Assembly: GCF_016595435.1 (NCBI RefSeq)
Contig: NZ_JAENIJ010000014.1
Location: forward strand, 39,677 to 103,676
Source: Luteolibacter pohnpeiensis
GTDB lineage: Bacteria; Verrucomicrobiota; Verrucomicrobiia; Verrucomicrobiales; Akkermansiaceae
Direction: 5' to 3'
Length of the DNA stretch: 64,000 nucleotides
The position numbers were made by a program, and so were the translations under genes. The notes under the pieces were generated by a model. The model worked only from the letters and a program-made list of their open reading frames with translations, did no database searches and had not been told where the DNA came from. The first letter of the stretch is position 1; every line of letters begins with the position of its first letter. Positions 8,395-17,751 of the stretch are shown in pieces.

Positions 8395-9387
8395 TTAGGA
8401 CGAATCCCGATTGCGATGAGTCATGTTAACCGGAACTTCTTTGGACCAGGATTTGAAGGCAAAGGCGAACGGGTTGTGATCCGGTTCGGCTGCTTCAGGC
8501 GTGTGACTTTTCGGGTGGACGGAAATGCTGCAGGTCATGCCAGCGGCGAGGAAACGGTCGTCGATCGGGGTGTCGATCTTGATTCTAACAGGAATGCGTT
8601 GTGCGAGTCGGACCCAGTTGAAAATCGGATCGACGTCGGCCAAGCCGGTGCCGCTGCTCGTGCTGTCCGCGATGCCACGGCTAATTGCTTCGACATGGCC
8701 ACGCAGGGGAGCGGTTCCTGCCATGAAGGTAATGTCAGCAAGATCACCAGGATGGACGGAAGGCAGTTTTGTTTCCTCAAAGTAGCCGGCGACCCAATAG
8801 GACTCGCGATCAATGATCGAGAATTGCGGACTGCCAGCGGATGCATAATCGCCAAGTCGAAGGTGGAGGTTGGTGATGTAACCATTCACGGGTGAAACCA
8901 CGGTGGTGCGCCTTAAGTTCAGATTTGCCAGATCGCGAGTGGCGACAGCATTGGCAAGGGCAGCTTGGGCAACCGCGACGGCAGTATCGGCACTTTGCTG
9001 CTCTTCGGCGGAGATCGCATTGGCGCTGACTAACAGGCCGCGGCGGTCGGCTTTTTGTTTGGCGAGATCCAGTTCGGATTGGCGGGTCTTGAGCTGGGCT
9101 TCCGCTTGTTCGAGAGCCAGCTGAAAGTTCTCTGGATCAATCGTGAAAAGGACATCGCCTTTTTGGACCAGCTGGTTGTCGACAACCGGGAGTTGTGCGA
9201 TTTTTCCGGAAACTTCCGGGACGATTTTTACGAGCTCGGCATTCACCCGTCCATCGCGTGTCCATGGCTCGGTCCGGTAGTGCAACCAGCAGCGGCGGGC
9301 CGCTTGAACGCCTAGGAATATGAAGGCGAGGGTGAGGAAACATCGCACCAATGCCAGGAGGATGCGTGAGCGAAATAGAGATTTCAT
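8395..9387 (-). CDS. HlyD-family membrane fusion protein (AaeA-like efflux adaptor)
   Basis: A 330-residue periplasmic adaptor. One N-terminal TM helix (about 8-25) is followed by a biotinyl-lipoyl half (VVDNQLVQKGDVLFTIDPENF), an alpha-hairpin coiled coil (about 85-150), the second lipoyl half (VVSPVNGYITNLHLRLGDYAS) and a beta-barrel (VAGYFEETKLPSVHPGD). This order matches AaeA/EmrA-type adaptors that link an inner-membrane pump to an outer-membrane channel. It is the last gene of a three-gene operon, 18 bp after the DUF1656 gene. No TolC-like gene is adjacent. Confidence 0.9.
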   Translation of the reverse strand: MKSLFRSRILLALVRCFLTLAFIFLGVQAARRCWLHYRTEPWTRDGRVNAELVKIVPEVSGKIAQLPVVDNQLVQKGDVLFTIDPENFQLALEQAEAQLKTRQSELDLAKQKADRRGLLVSANAISAEEQQSADTAVAVAQAALANAVATRDLANLNLRRTTVVSPVNGYITNLHLRLGDYASAGSPQFSIIDRESYWVAGYFEETKLPSVHPGDLADITFMAGTAPLRGHVEAISRGIADSTSSGTGLADVDPIFNWVRLAQRIPVRIKIDTPIDDRFLAAGMTCSISVHPKSHTPEAAEPDHNPFAFAFKSWSKEVPVNMTHRNRDSS

Positions 9388-9405
9388 GAGTCTGTGGGAA
9401 TTCGG

Positions 9406-9597
9406 TTAGAAGGTGGTGCTTGCAGCTAACAGCGCCAGGAAAAGCGCGAGCTGACACAGGTTGGGAAAGTAAACGATCCGATCGAATCCAAGCGCGCTGG
9501 CCAGCCGGGACAGTGGATACCAAACCGCCAGGGAAAGCAGGAAACGCGGAACAATGGAGGAAAAATACAATCCCAGAAATTCGGATTCGATGGTCAT
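9406..9597 (-). CDS. DUF1656 small membrane protein (AaeX-like)
   Basis: A 63-residue protein with two predicted TM helices and a typical DUF1656 start, E-F-x-x-x-G-x-Y-x-x-x-x-x-P-R/F (EFLGLYFSSIVPRF). The family almost always lies between an HlyD adaptor and a FUSC permease and is thought to be a small pump subunit. Its ATG overlaps the stop of the FUSC gene by 4 bp (ATGA), which supports translational coupling. Confidence 0.88.
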   Translation of the reverse strand: MTIESEFLGLYFSSIVPRFLLSLAVWYPLSRLASALGFDRIVYFPNLCQLALFLALLAASTTF

Positions 9598-11534
9598 GAT
9601 CGCAGGTGGTTGAATGCGTCGTTTTGCTTGATTTGCTGCAGTTGAGCGGACAGAAAACCCTGCAGTGCGGGATCCATGGATTTGGCTTCCGTGAGCAATG
9701 CCAGACCTTGGTCCGGTATTTCTGTTAGATGTGGATCTTGCCGATAAATGCTTTCAGGAAGGCGTTTCAGAACTTTCCGCAAATCCGGAAATGCCACGAG
9801 ATCCGCATCGGCTTCTTGCAGATAAAGCAGCCCCGATCCCAAGTCATATAAGGCAAGCCCTCTGGATTGGTCTTCCGGCGTTGATGCGGGATTTTGCTGA
9901 AGTTGGTTTAGCAGACGATGAGCGGTGATTCTCCACGGGTGTCGTTTCAGTTGATGCTTCGGATGGCGGACGCCCGGTAGACGGCGTGTGAGGCGGTGCA
10001 AAGTTTTCCGGACTTCCCGGGGTTCCCGAGTGGGTAAAATGATCGCGAAGATCGGGACATTGAACAAGGTTCCGAAAACCGCTGCGGCTGCGAAATTCAT
10101 GAAATGCTGTGGATCATAGCTCATGTGATTTGCCGGTTGCATGGTCACGAGGGTGAACAATCCCGAGGTTCCACCGATCACCGACAGCCATGGATTTCGC
10201 GAAGCGAATGGACAGGACAGAGGGATCATCACCAAGGCGATGAACAACCACATCGAAAAGAGATTGTCTGCGAGTGGCAGCAGGTAAAACTCACAGAAGA
10301 ATCCGGCCACTGCGGCGATGGCCACGCTGGCGGTCATCATGAGAACGGCTTTGGCAGGTCGGTTCATGGTCGAAGCCAGTGCGCATATCGCCGCGCTTTG
10401 CATCAGGAACGATGATCCGTTTTGCCATCCGGTCAGCCCCCAGAAACCAGCGGCAAGAAGTACGGAGCAGGTCGTACGTATCATGTGCCTTACCGCGCCA
10501 CGGGTATCTGGATCGAATGGATCTTTGAGCGAAGCCTGATCCAGGACGGCGGGCTGCAGTTTTTCGATCCACGGGGTTAGCGATTGGATGATGGGCTGCA
10601 GTTCTATCGCCTCCGGCGCCGTCCGCATTCTGGAAAGAATCTGTGAAAGGCGATGGCGAGTTTGGTTCAGAATCGTATGGCTCGCATCCTGATAGGCGGG
10701 TTCCAGCGCCTGCTGAATTTCTAACAGGTAAGGATGAACTCCCTGCTGATGACGGCCTGCATCGAGCAGATCAAACAACAAGCCAGTCATCGCGCGGCGG
10801 CGATGGATGCGATGACGGAAGCCGGGGTTTTCAATATCGGCAAATTCCAGCTTCTCTTCGGCCTCAATGTATTCGCGACTGAGCATGAGTCGTCGATCAC
10901 GGATGATATCGATCGGAGTTTGATGCCGAATCGTGAGAGCTTGCAGTAGGTGGATTTGAACGCGCTTCAGCTGTTCCTCCATCTGTTTGCCGCTGCGTCT
11001 TTTGCCGATCAGCGAGCAGACCAGGGACATGCTGAGCACGCCGATGACGATGCTAGCGGTCCGGTCCAGCGCGACGTTCATCACTTGATCAGGTTGGGTT
11101 TGTGCTCCGATCAGGACGAACGCCGCGGTGTAGCCGGAAAGCAGCCCGGCATAGGTGCGGAAGTGCCGGAAAAGATTGCCCAAGCCAGTGCAGACTCCTA
11201 CCCACAGAGCCAGTGAAGTGAACATCAGCACTGGCATGTTATCCATCGTGGCCACCAGGAAAATGGCAAAACTTGCCCCTACCAGGGTGCCGACGATGCG
11301 ATAAAAACTCTTGGCGAGAACTTGACCCGGCTGGGTGTTGGCCACGACCCAAACCGTGAGTGCGGCGGAGTAGGGAGTTTTGAGATCGAGCAAGATGGCG
11401 GCGTAAAAAGCGAGAGAGGTCGCCAACATTCCCTGGATGCCAAATTCGAGACCTTGCCATTTTTCCCGCCACGCATCCGCGCGCTGCGGAAGCGATTTGA
11501 GGGCAATGCAAAAGTTGGAAACAGCGGCGGTCAT
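9594..11534 (-). CDS. FUSC-family efflux permease (AaeB-like)
   Basis: A 646-residue inner-membrane protein with two hydrophobic blocks of about six helices each (about 35-170 and 350-485) and cytosolic helical regions after each block. This is the duplicated FUSC/AaeB arrangement. Family members export aromatic acids such as p-hydroxybenzoate or related compounds; the substrate here is inferred only. It is first in the operon with the DUF1656 and HlyD genes. The LysR regulator is divergent, leaving an 89-bp shared control region. Confidence 0.88.
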   Translation of the reverse strand: MTAAVSNFCIALKSLPQRADAWREKWQGLEFGIQGMLATSLAFYAAILLDLKTPYSAALTVWVVANTQPGQVLAKSFYRIVGTLVGASFAIFLVATMDNMPVLMFTSLALWVGVCTGLGNLFRHFRTYAGLLSGYTAAFVLIGAQTQPDQVMNVALDRTASIVIGVLSMSLVCSLIGKRRSGKQMEEQLKRVQIHLLQALTIRHQTPIDIIRDRRLMLSREYIEAEEKLEFADIENPGFRHRIHRRRAMTGLLFDLLDAGRHQQGVHPYLLEIQQALEPAYQDASHTILNQTRHRLSQILSRMRTAPEAIELQPIIQSLTPWIEKLQPAVLDQASLKDPFDPDTRGAVRHMIRTTCSVLLAAGFWGLTGWQNGSSFLMQSAAICALASTMNRPAKAVLMMTASVAIAAVAGFFCEFYLLPLADNLFSMWLFIALVMIPLSCPFASRNPWLSVIGGTSGLFTLVTMQPANHMSYDPQHFMNFAAAAVFGTLFNVPIFAIILPTREPREVRKTLHRLTRRLPGVRHPKHQLKRHPWRITAHRLLNQLQQNPASTPEDQSRGLALYDLGSGLLYLQEADADLVAFPDLRKVLKRLPESIYRQDPHLTEIPDQGLALLTEAKSMDPALQGFLSAQLQQIKQNDAFNHLRS

Positions 11535-11610
11535 CGGGGTGGAACTGGATCGGGAAGCGACTTTATCACGATCGGTGGTTCATCCGAATTGCTATTAAAC
11601 TCTAATGGAG

Positions 11611-11625
11611 ATACCTTTTTGGTAT
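11611..11625. promoter_or_regulatory. Probable LysR-type operator box overlapping the regulator start
   Basis: ATACC-TTTTT-GGTAT is a perfect interrupted palindrome. It fits both the general T-N11-A rule and the ATAC-N7-GTAT form of LysR boxes. The last bases are the first bases of the ATG of the LysR gene (11624), so binding here could repress the regulator while controlling the divergent pump operon. Confidence 0.65.
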
Positions 11626-12535
11626 GGAGAGGATCGAAGTCCGTGAAATCGAATGTTTCGTCGCAGTGGCGGAGAATTTGAGTTTTTCCAGGGCAGCGCG
11701 GTTGCTGCACATGACCCAGCCGCCGCTTTCGCGCCAAATCCAGAAACTGGAGGGAAAACTTGGAGTGGAATTATTTTTCCGGAACAACCAAGGCGTGGAA
11801 ATGACTCCGGAAGGGCAGCTCTTTTTGCAGGAGAGCATTTTTTTGCTGCGTCATATCGATCGCGTTTCGGATGCGGTTCGGTTTGCCCACTCGGGCAGAC
11901 TCAGCACGCTCAATGTCGGATTTCTCGGGGCGTTGCTGGATGACCAGATTGTCGGCTTGCTGAGACAATTTCGGGAGGGGATGCCGGATTGTCGTGTGAA
12001 CACTCATGAGGTCAGCCTGGATACCGTGGCGGATCGATTGGCAAACCGGGAAGTGGATGGAGTTTTCGTTGGCAGCGCGGAGGACGTCACTGGTAAGGAT
12101 CTGGGGTTTTTGCAGTGGAGGATTCCTAAATACAAAGTGTTGCTGGCAGCCAATCATCCGCTGGCGAATCGGCAAGAGTTACGGCTCAAGGATTTGATCG
12201 ATGAGAACTGGATGATGCTATCACGCAATAGCGCTCCATTTTTCCACCGGCAGTTCATCGATGCCTGTGTGAAGCAGGGATTTCAGCCGAAGATTGTGGC
12301 GGAATCAGATCGACTGCCTGCGATCCTCGCCATGGTGGCGCTTGGTGAAGGGATTGGTCTGCTTTCGCATGAAAACATGCTCGTTTCGATCCCGCGACTG
12401 GTCCTGAAGCCTCTGATCGGCGGCATTCCCAAAGTGAAACATAGCTTCGTCTATCGGAAATCGGATCGGATTCCGGCTTTGGAAGCGTTGAAAAAACTTC
12501 TAACGGAGAAGCGGACGAAGCCGTCTCAGAAGTGA
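11624..12535 (+). CDS. LysR-family transcriptional regulator
   Basis: A 303-residue protein with an N-terminal winged HTH (IECFVAVAENLSFSRAARLL then QPPLSRQIQKLE) and a C-terminal co-inducer-binding domain with the usual VALGEGIGLLS loop near residue 245. It is divergent from the AaeB-like pump operon, so it probably activates that operon in response to an aromatic acid, like AaeR. It may also repress itself through the box that overlaps its start codon. Confidence 0.9.
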   Translation: MERIEVREIECFVAVAENLSFSRAARLLHMTQPPLSRQIQKLEGKLGVELFFRNNQGVEMTPEGQLFLQESIFLLRHIDRVSDAVRFAHSGRLSTLNVGFLGALLDDQIVGLLRQFREGMPDCRVNTHEVSLDTVADRLANREVDGVFVGSAEDVTGKDLGFLQWRIPKYKVLLAANHPLANRQELRLKDLIDENWMMLSRNSAPFFHRQFIDACVKQGFQPKIVAESDRLPAILAMVALGEGIGLLSHENMLVSIPRLVLKPLIGGIPKVKHSFVYRKSDRIPALEALKKLLTEKRTKPSQK

Positions 12536-12606
12536 GACAAATCGATCAAAGAGATTTCACAGATCTGTTCTTTTCAAATGCATTCAAACTGCTAACAAAA
12601 CGATGA

Positions 12607-13311
12607 ATGAACCAAGTGCATTTGATCGGTGGCGAAAAGGGCGGCGTCGGGAAATCCGTGATGTCGAGAGTGTTTGCGCAATACTGCATCGACCGTGAGA
12701 TTCCATTTGCTGGATTTGATTCGGATCGCTCCCACGGTTCGTTCACCAGATTTTACTCGGAGTTCACCAAGCATTTGATTCTGGAGGATTTTCAAAGCCT
12801 GGATCAGCTGGCGGAAACCGCGCTGACGGGGAATCGTCTCCAGGTAGTGGTGGATTTGGCTGCACAGAGCAGCACCTCCCTGCGTGGATGGATGGAGGAC
12901 ACGGGGGTGCTGGAGCTGTTCCGCGAGGCCGGCGTGATGGTGACGTGCTGGCACATTCTTGACGATGGAAAGGATTCGTTAGAAATGCTGGGACGTCTGT
13001 TAGATGATTTCAAAACCGGAGTCCGCTATGTTGTGGTCTTGAACCACGGGCGCGGAAGCCGGTTTGACGCGTTTTTTGCCTCCAGGGAAAAGAATCGCGC
13101 TGTGGAATTGGGAGCCAAAATCATCGAGCTTCCGAAGTTGAGCGAAGGCTCGATGCGCCTGGTCGACCATTCCAATTCCAGCTTTTGGGCTGCGGCCCAC
13201 GGCGGAACCAATGGCGAACAATTGTTAGGCTTGTTAGATCGTCAGCGGGTGAAAATCTGGCTGAAGAAAGTTTATGCGGAGCTCGATAAACTCGGACTGC
13301 AGCAGAACTGA
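12607..13311 (+). CDS. Orphan ParA/MinD-family ATPase
   Basis: A 234-residue protein with a deviant Walker A motif, GGEKGGVGKS (residues 8-17), carrying the signature lysine K11 that defines the ParA/MinD/ArsA class. Walker A' (FDSDRSH) and a hydrophobic Walker B-like strand (LQVVVDLAAQ) follow. No parB, centromere-like repeat or chemotaxis gene lies beside it. The closest style is that of MobD/ParA-like proteins of plasmid backbones, so it may act in positioning or mobilisation, or it may be a leftover of an integrated element. It converges on the GH32 gene. Confidence 0.8.
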   Translation: MNQVHLIGGEKGGVGKSVMSRVFAQYCIDREIPFAGFDSDRSHGSFTRFYSEFTKHLILEDFQSLDQLAETALTGNRLQVVVDLAAQSSTSLRGWMEDTGVLELFREAGVMVTCWHILDDGKDSLEMLGRLLDDFKTGVRYVVVLNHGRGSRFDAFFASREKNRAVELGAKIIELPKLSEGSMRLVDHSNSSFWAAAHGGTNGEQLLGLLDRQRVKIWLKKVYAELDKLGLQQN

Positions 13312-13329
13312 TGAAAGCCGAACGGTAGC

Positions 13330-15480
13330 TCACTTCCAGACGGATTGGATCCGGTGGATTTTCAGGGAATCGAAATGCGCGGCACCACCCTCTGCGACCA
13401 CGCGGATGGCAGGAGCCTCCGGATTCTGGCGAATGTAGCGACTGGTGTAAGTGCCGTTGACGAACACTTCGAGTGATACGGTATCGACAAAAACCTGCAG
13501 CCGGATCTTGCCGTCCACCGGCGGCTGAGGTCCTTCGGCTCCGGTGAAGGATTGGTCCGCTTTTTTCCAAACGACCGTGTTTTGACCGAATAGATTCAAG
13601 CCGATGGCTGCGGCTGGTGAGTCCGCATCGATGACGGCATCGATTTCGAATTGTCCGCCTTTGAAATCTGCAAATGGGTCAGCTTCTCCAGCTGACCAGT
13701 TCAGGTTGTCCCAGGATTTGGTTTCCGATCGGAGTTTTTCGACTTCCTTCGATGGCTCAGCCCACAGTCGGAGTTCTCCTGCGGCATCGGTTCGCAGTGA
13801 GAAATCCATCGGCAATGTCATTTGAAGGTTGAATGGAGCACCATCAAGGCCCGGTCCGCCATCGCGCATCCAGCCGATGTGTACTCGGCGACCATCTGGT
13901 GCGTTGTCATAACTCTGGCCTGCGTAGGCACTGCCAAAGTAATGGCGATGAGGGCCGCTCTCGGCTTTGAATTTTTTGCCGTCGAATTTGCCAATCATGT
14001 ATTTGCCGTTGGCTCCCCAAACGATCCAACGGGTATCCTTCGGATTGCCATCGACCGGTAACTCGAACATGTCCGGGCACTCAGCTTCGCCCGGGATTTG
14101 ATACTCATCGGTCTTGGTCCACTTCACCAGATCCGGTGAAGTATAAATTCCGTAATCATTGGCATCATAATAAAGGTTCATGATCCAGTGATGATCCGGA
14201 GCATACCAGGCGATCTTTGGATCCCGGTTTTCCGCCCGATCGTGAGCGACTACGGGATTGCCTGCGTATTTCGTAAATGTTTTCCCGTGGTCATTGCTGA
14301 AAGCGACCGACTGAACGGGCAAGCGATCCGCCTCGTAGCTGAGATTTCCATTCGCGGTATAGGCGAGGACGATGCCTTCCGAACCTTGCAGTGGTAGCGA
14401 GGTCGTGGATTTTGGCGCAATGGTGGCAGACCCGGAATACATGTAACCTTCCGCATCCGGGAACAAAGCGTCGGCATGCTCGTGCCAATGGAAAAGATCG
14501 GTGCTGGTCGCATGTCCCCAATGCATGTTGTCCCAGCCGTGGTTGTATGGGTTGTGCTGATAGAAAAGATGCCAGGTGCCATCTTGATACACCAAGCCGT
14601 TCGGGTCGTTGAGCCAACCCCGGCGACTGGTGAAGTGGTACTGGGGACGTAGTGGTTCGGAGTAAAGTTCCGACTCACCTGGATAGCTTGCGCTGATTTT
14701 GACCAACTTCCACGCGTCCTGCAGGTTGCCAGGAATCTTGCCACGGATGGTGATGGTCCGGCCCTGATAATTTTCCAGATCCGTGAAGACCCAGAAATCC
14801 GGTTTGTCGGTTAGATAGATGTCAGAGTAAAAAAGCGGATCGGTAGCCCCATCAAGAGTGCCGAAAAAACGCAGCCTGTGTGAGGTATCGCGAGTCACCG
14901 GCCAGATCAGGTAGCGCTGGTTGATCTTGAACTGCTGGTCGATCGCGACCACTGCCGGTGAATCACTCTGGGTGATTTGATCGATGCTGATGTGTCCCCA
15001 GGTTCCGGTTTGAGCATCGACGATTTCGAGCGTTACCATTTCGCCTTTGAATTCGGAAACGTCCCAGGTTTCCCAAGCCAGACGCTCGCTACCGCCGGGT
15101 TTTTGATTCGGGCCGGTCGCGGTGCGGACGACCTTACCCTTGGAGATCAGATTGATGCAGGTTTTCTCAGGAAATCCACCGCCGCCGATGAGGAAGTTCA
15201 GGTTCGATCGTTCGATCTTGAAGGGCTTCGATTTCAATTTTCCGGTCGATCCGTCCCTGCCGTGAAAGCTGCTGGCGAAACTTTTGCCTTCGAAGCCATC
15301 GACTTTCATTTGCCCGTCCAGAGCTCCGCTGGCGGGTCCTTTGCCAAATGCATCTCCGGTGGCTTTCCAATCCCCGAAGGTGTCATTCTCAAAATCGGCC
15401 ACCACCAAGTCCTCTGCTCCTAGAGCAACTGAGCAAAGAAGTAGCGGGATCGAGAGAAAATGAATTCTGGGAAAGGTCAT
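13330..15480 (-). CDS. GH32 beta-fructosidase (levanase/inulinase/invertase type), secreted
   Basis: A 716-residue protein with a signal peptide (about 1-21), an N-terminal beta-sandwich (about 25-175) and a second beta region to about 280. The GH32 five-bladed propeller holds WLNDPNG (289-295, nucleophile Asp292), RDP (419-421, transition-state Asp420) and EC (467-468, acid/base Glu467). A C-terminal beta-sandwich with VDTVSLEVFVNG follows. It hydrolyses fructose linkages in sucrose, inulin or levan outside the cytoplasm. The N-terminal domain probably binds carbohydrate. The regulator gene diverges from it. Confidence 0.92.
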   Translation of the reverse strand: MTFPRIHFLSIPLLLCSVALGAEDLVVADFENDTFGDWKATGDAFGKGPASGALDGQMKVDGFEGKSFASSFHGRDGSTGKLKSKPFKIERSNLNFLIGGGGFPEKTCINLISKGKVVRTATGPNQKPGGSERLAWETWDVSEFKGEMVTLEIVDAQTGTWGHISIDQITQSDSPAVVAIDQQFKINQRYLIWPVTRDTSHRLRFFGTLDGATDPLFYSDIYLTDKPDFWVFTDLENYQGRTITIRGKIPGNLQDAWKLVKISASYPGESELYSEPLRPQYHFTSRRGWLNDPNGLVYQDGTWHLFYQHNPYNHGWDNMHWGHATSTDLFHWHEHADALFPDAEGYMYSGSATIAPKSTTSLPLQGSEGIVLAYTANGNLSYEADRLPVQSVAFSNDHGKTFTKYAGNPVVAHDRAENRDPKIAWYAPDHHWIMNLYYDANDYGIYTSPDLVKWTKTDEYQIPGEAECPDMFELPVDGNPKDTRWIVWGANGKYMIGKFDGKKFKAESGPHRHYFGSAYAGQSYDNAPDGRRVHIGWMRDGGPGLDGAPFNLQMTLPMDFSLRTDAAGELRLWAEPSKEVEKLRSETKSWDNLNWSAGEADPFADFKGGQFEIDAVIDADSPAAAIGLNLFGQNTVVWKKADQSFTGAEGPQPPVDGKIRLQVFVDTVSLEVFVNGTYTSRYIRQNPEAPAIRVVAEGGAAHFDSLKIHRIQSVWK

Positions 15481-15589
15481 GAGTGGGAAATACGTGATGA
15501 CGAATTTTTCCTATCATGCTGACAGCTCACAATGTTCATGTTGCGAACCTGAAAGGTTTCTGCCAGTACAGGATGCCAAGCCTGTCACT

Positions 15590-16729
15590 ATGAGCGAACT
15601 TCCTGAGCACCCGGTCCGATATCGTGAAGTAGCGCGTCAGCTACGGGACGAAGTGATTTCCGGTCGCTACGGCAAAAACGGTAAGATGCCGAGCGAGGCG
15701 CAATTGGTGAGTCGGTTTGGCGTTTCCAGGCCGACGGTGGCCAAGGCGCTATCCTTGTTGGGAAGTGAAGGATTGGTTGAACGTCGAGCCGGCTCCGGGA
15801 CTTATGCGAAATCAGAACCCGCGGTGGCGGAGTCGTCGAAGTTGTTAGCGCTCTTGATCCCCAATCTTGAGAATACCGAGATTTTCCAACTCATCTGTGG
15901 CGAAATTGCCAGCCTGGCGCGGCTTCACAACTTCAGCTTGGTTTGGGGTGGCTCGGGGCAGCCCAAACTGGATGCGCAGCTGAATTACCAGCAGACCGAG
16001 GAGCTGTGTCGGCAATTCATTGAACGCCGCGTCTCCGGAGTGTTTTTCGCACCGCATGAGTTGATCGAGGAAAAGGAGAAAGCGAATCGCGCCATGGCGG
16101 TGATGCTGAGGGAGGCGGGGATTCCGGTCGTGTTGTTAGATCGCGATTTTACCCCGTTTCCGACGCGCAGCGATTTTGACCTGGTTGGAATGGACAACGC
16201 AGCCGCCGGTTTTTTGCTGGCGGATCACTTGCTTCGACTTGGCTGCACGCGGATTCACTTTGTCGCGCGCCCGCATTCTGCTCCGAGTGTCGATGCCCGC
16301 ATCTCGGGTGTCCGGGAAGCGCTCGGCAGAAAAGGGATCAATCCCGATCGAAACTGGCTGCATGTCGGCGAAATGAGTGATCGCAAATTCATCCGCGGAT
16401 TGATTGGGCCGCTGCGACCGGATGCCTACATTTGCGCCAATGATCATACGGCAGCCTTGTTGATGCGGGAGTTTCACAAGGCAAATGTCAGGGTTCCGCA
16501 AGACGTGCGGGTGGTGGGATTTGATGACGTGAAATTTGCCACTTTGGTATCGCCGCCGCTGACAACGGTCCAGCAACCCTGCCGGGAAATGGCGTTGACC
16601 GCATTTCGGGCAATGATGGCGAGACAGTCCGATCCGATGCTGCCGGCGTGTCATCTGACTTTGCCGCCACGACTGGTGATCCGTGATTCATGCGGCGCAT
16701 ATTTGCCACGGACCTCAGCGGTTTCGTAA
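15590..16729 (+). CDS. GntR-HTH / LacI-type sugar-binding hybrid transcriptional regulator
   Basis: From ATG 15590 the protein has 379 residues: a GntR winged HTH (VARQLRDEVISGRYGKNGKM ... PTVAKALSLLGSEGLVERR) and a periplasmic-binding-like effector domain of the LacI/GalR fold (NRAMAVMLREAGIPVVLLDRDF, VGMDNAAAGFLLADHLL, VVGFDDVKFATLVSPPLTTV). This matches the AraR type. The frame stays open back to an ATG at 15479, but that codon overlaps the divergent GH32 start and would leave no promoter; ATG 15497 is also possible. It probably senses a sugar and controls the GH32 gene. Confidence 0.85.
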   Translation: MSELPEHPVRYREVARQLRDEVISGRYGKNGKMPSEAQLVSRFGVSRPTVAKALSLLGSEGLVERRAGSGTYAKSEPAVAESSKLLALLIPNLENTEIFQLICGEIASLARLHNFSLVWGGSGQPKLDAQLNYQQTEELCRQFIERRVSGVFFAPHELIEEKEKANRAMAVMLREAGIPVVLLDRDFTPFPTRSDFDLVGMDNAAAGFLLADHLLRLGCTRIHFVARPHSAPSVDARISGVREALGRKGINPDRNWLHVGEMSDRKFIRGLIGPLRPDAYICANDHTAALLMREFHKANVRVPQDVRVVGFDDVKFATLVSPPLTTVQQPCREMALTAFRAMMARQSDPMLPACHLTLPPRLVIRDSCGAYLPRTSAVS

Positions 16730-16743
16730 ACGGGGTGAAGGCT

Positions 16744-17751
16744 TTATTCGGGCGGGTAGACTTCGATCGAAAGGTCGTCCAAAAATAGAACCGCATCGGG
16801 AGATCGGCTGTCGATCGAGAGCGATAGCTCGCGATTCTCCAAATTGATCGGGGGTGGTTGCTGGGTAAAATTGATCGAACTATCGCTCGGTGGCGCTTGC
16901 AAATCGTCCGGGACGATCAACTCCATCTGGAACTTTTTCCACCCGCCGGTTTCGACCTTGATGGTCGTTTGAGCCGCCTCGTATTGGATCATATCCGGGT
17001 AGCCGCTGGCGACGAATCGCAGGCTGCTCCGCAAATGGTGTTCGGTGCCACCTTCGCAATAGACCCAGCCGGTCAGAGCGACGCGAAGCCCGGGTTTGGC
17101 TTTGAGGGGCTTGCCGAATTTGTTGAGGATCAGTTGATTGATGAATGCTCGATTTTCCAGACGGACGACGTTTCTGCCGGATTTTGCATAGATTTTTCCT
17201 TGGGATACCCTGCCGATTTCCTGGAGCTGTGCGTCCTCGGTGGAAAAATTGTCCTGCCAATACAAGATCGATTTCGCTCTGCCGGATGGACTTTGGCTCA
17301 AGTCCATGGCTTCGAAATCACCATTCCTCAGTTGGAAGCTCTTGGACTGGCCGAGGGCGAAGAAAATTGCTCCGACCGCCACGGCCAGGAGAGTTCCGCC
17401 AATGATGAACATCGGCCATCTTTTGCGGACTGCGGTCGATAACAACGGACGGCGTGGATTGCCGAAGCGAAGCGTCTGCTCGCGTTGAATGGACCACGCT
17501 GGAGTGCCCTGTTTCGGATCGAAAACGATTCGCCGGGTTTCTTCCCATTCCAGAGTTTGAGGTTCTAACACCTCCTGCATCGCTGCGTCAAAACGAAGGC
17601 ATTGCGCACAATATTGTTGCGCTGCGGGTTCTTCGCGCAGCCGTTGTTCCAGGCGTTTCGTCTCCGCATCGGTCAGGCATTGATCGAGAAATCGGGAGAC
17701 GAGCCGCTGCAGCTCTGCGTCCGGCGGATCTGGGGCGACAGGGTGGCTCAT
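16744..17751 (-). CDS. Membrane anti-sigma factor-like protein with C-terminal beta-sandwich
   Basis: A 335-residue protein. The cytosolic N-terminal region has an anti-sigma/FecR-like pattern (LVSRFLDQCLTDAETKRLEQ), one TM helix lies at about 112-133, and an extracytoplasmic domain (about 140-335) resembles a carbohydrate-binding jelly roll (FQLRNGDFEAMDL at its start, VLFLDDLSIEV at its end). It overlaps the sigma gene by 4 bp (ATGA), so it probably inhibits that sigma factor. The outer domain could sense a sugar or polymer; this is inferred from its fold-like pattern and neighbours. Confidence 0.75.
   Translation of the reverse strand: MSHPVAPDPPDAELQRLVSRFLDQCLTDAETKRLEQRLREEPAAQQYCAQCLRFDAAMQEVLEPQTLEWEETRRIVFDPKQGTPAWSIQREQTLRFGNPRRPLLSTAVRKRWPMFIIGGTLLAVAVGAIFFALGQSKSFQLRNGDFEAMDLSQSPSGRAKSILYWQDNFSTEDAQLQEIGRVSQGKIYAKSGRNVVRLENRAFINQLILNKFGKPLKAKPGLRVALTGWVYCEGGTEHHLRSSLRFVASGYPDMIQYEAAQTTIKVETGGWKKFQMELIVPDDLQAPPSDSSINFTQQPPPINLENRELSLSIDSRSPDAVLFLDDLSIEVYPPE

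Noticed and set aside
15479..15589. N-terminal cysteine-rich extension (CSCC) of the GntR/LacI regulator
   Set aside because: The ATG at 15479 overlaps the divergent GH32 start, leaving no promoter space; the segment is probably the shared control region.
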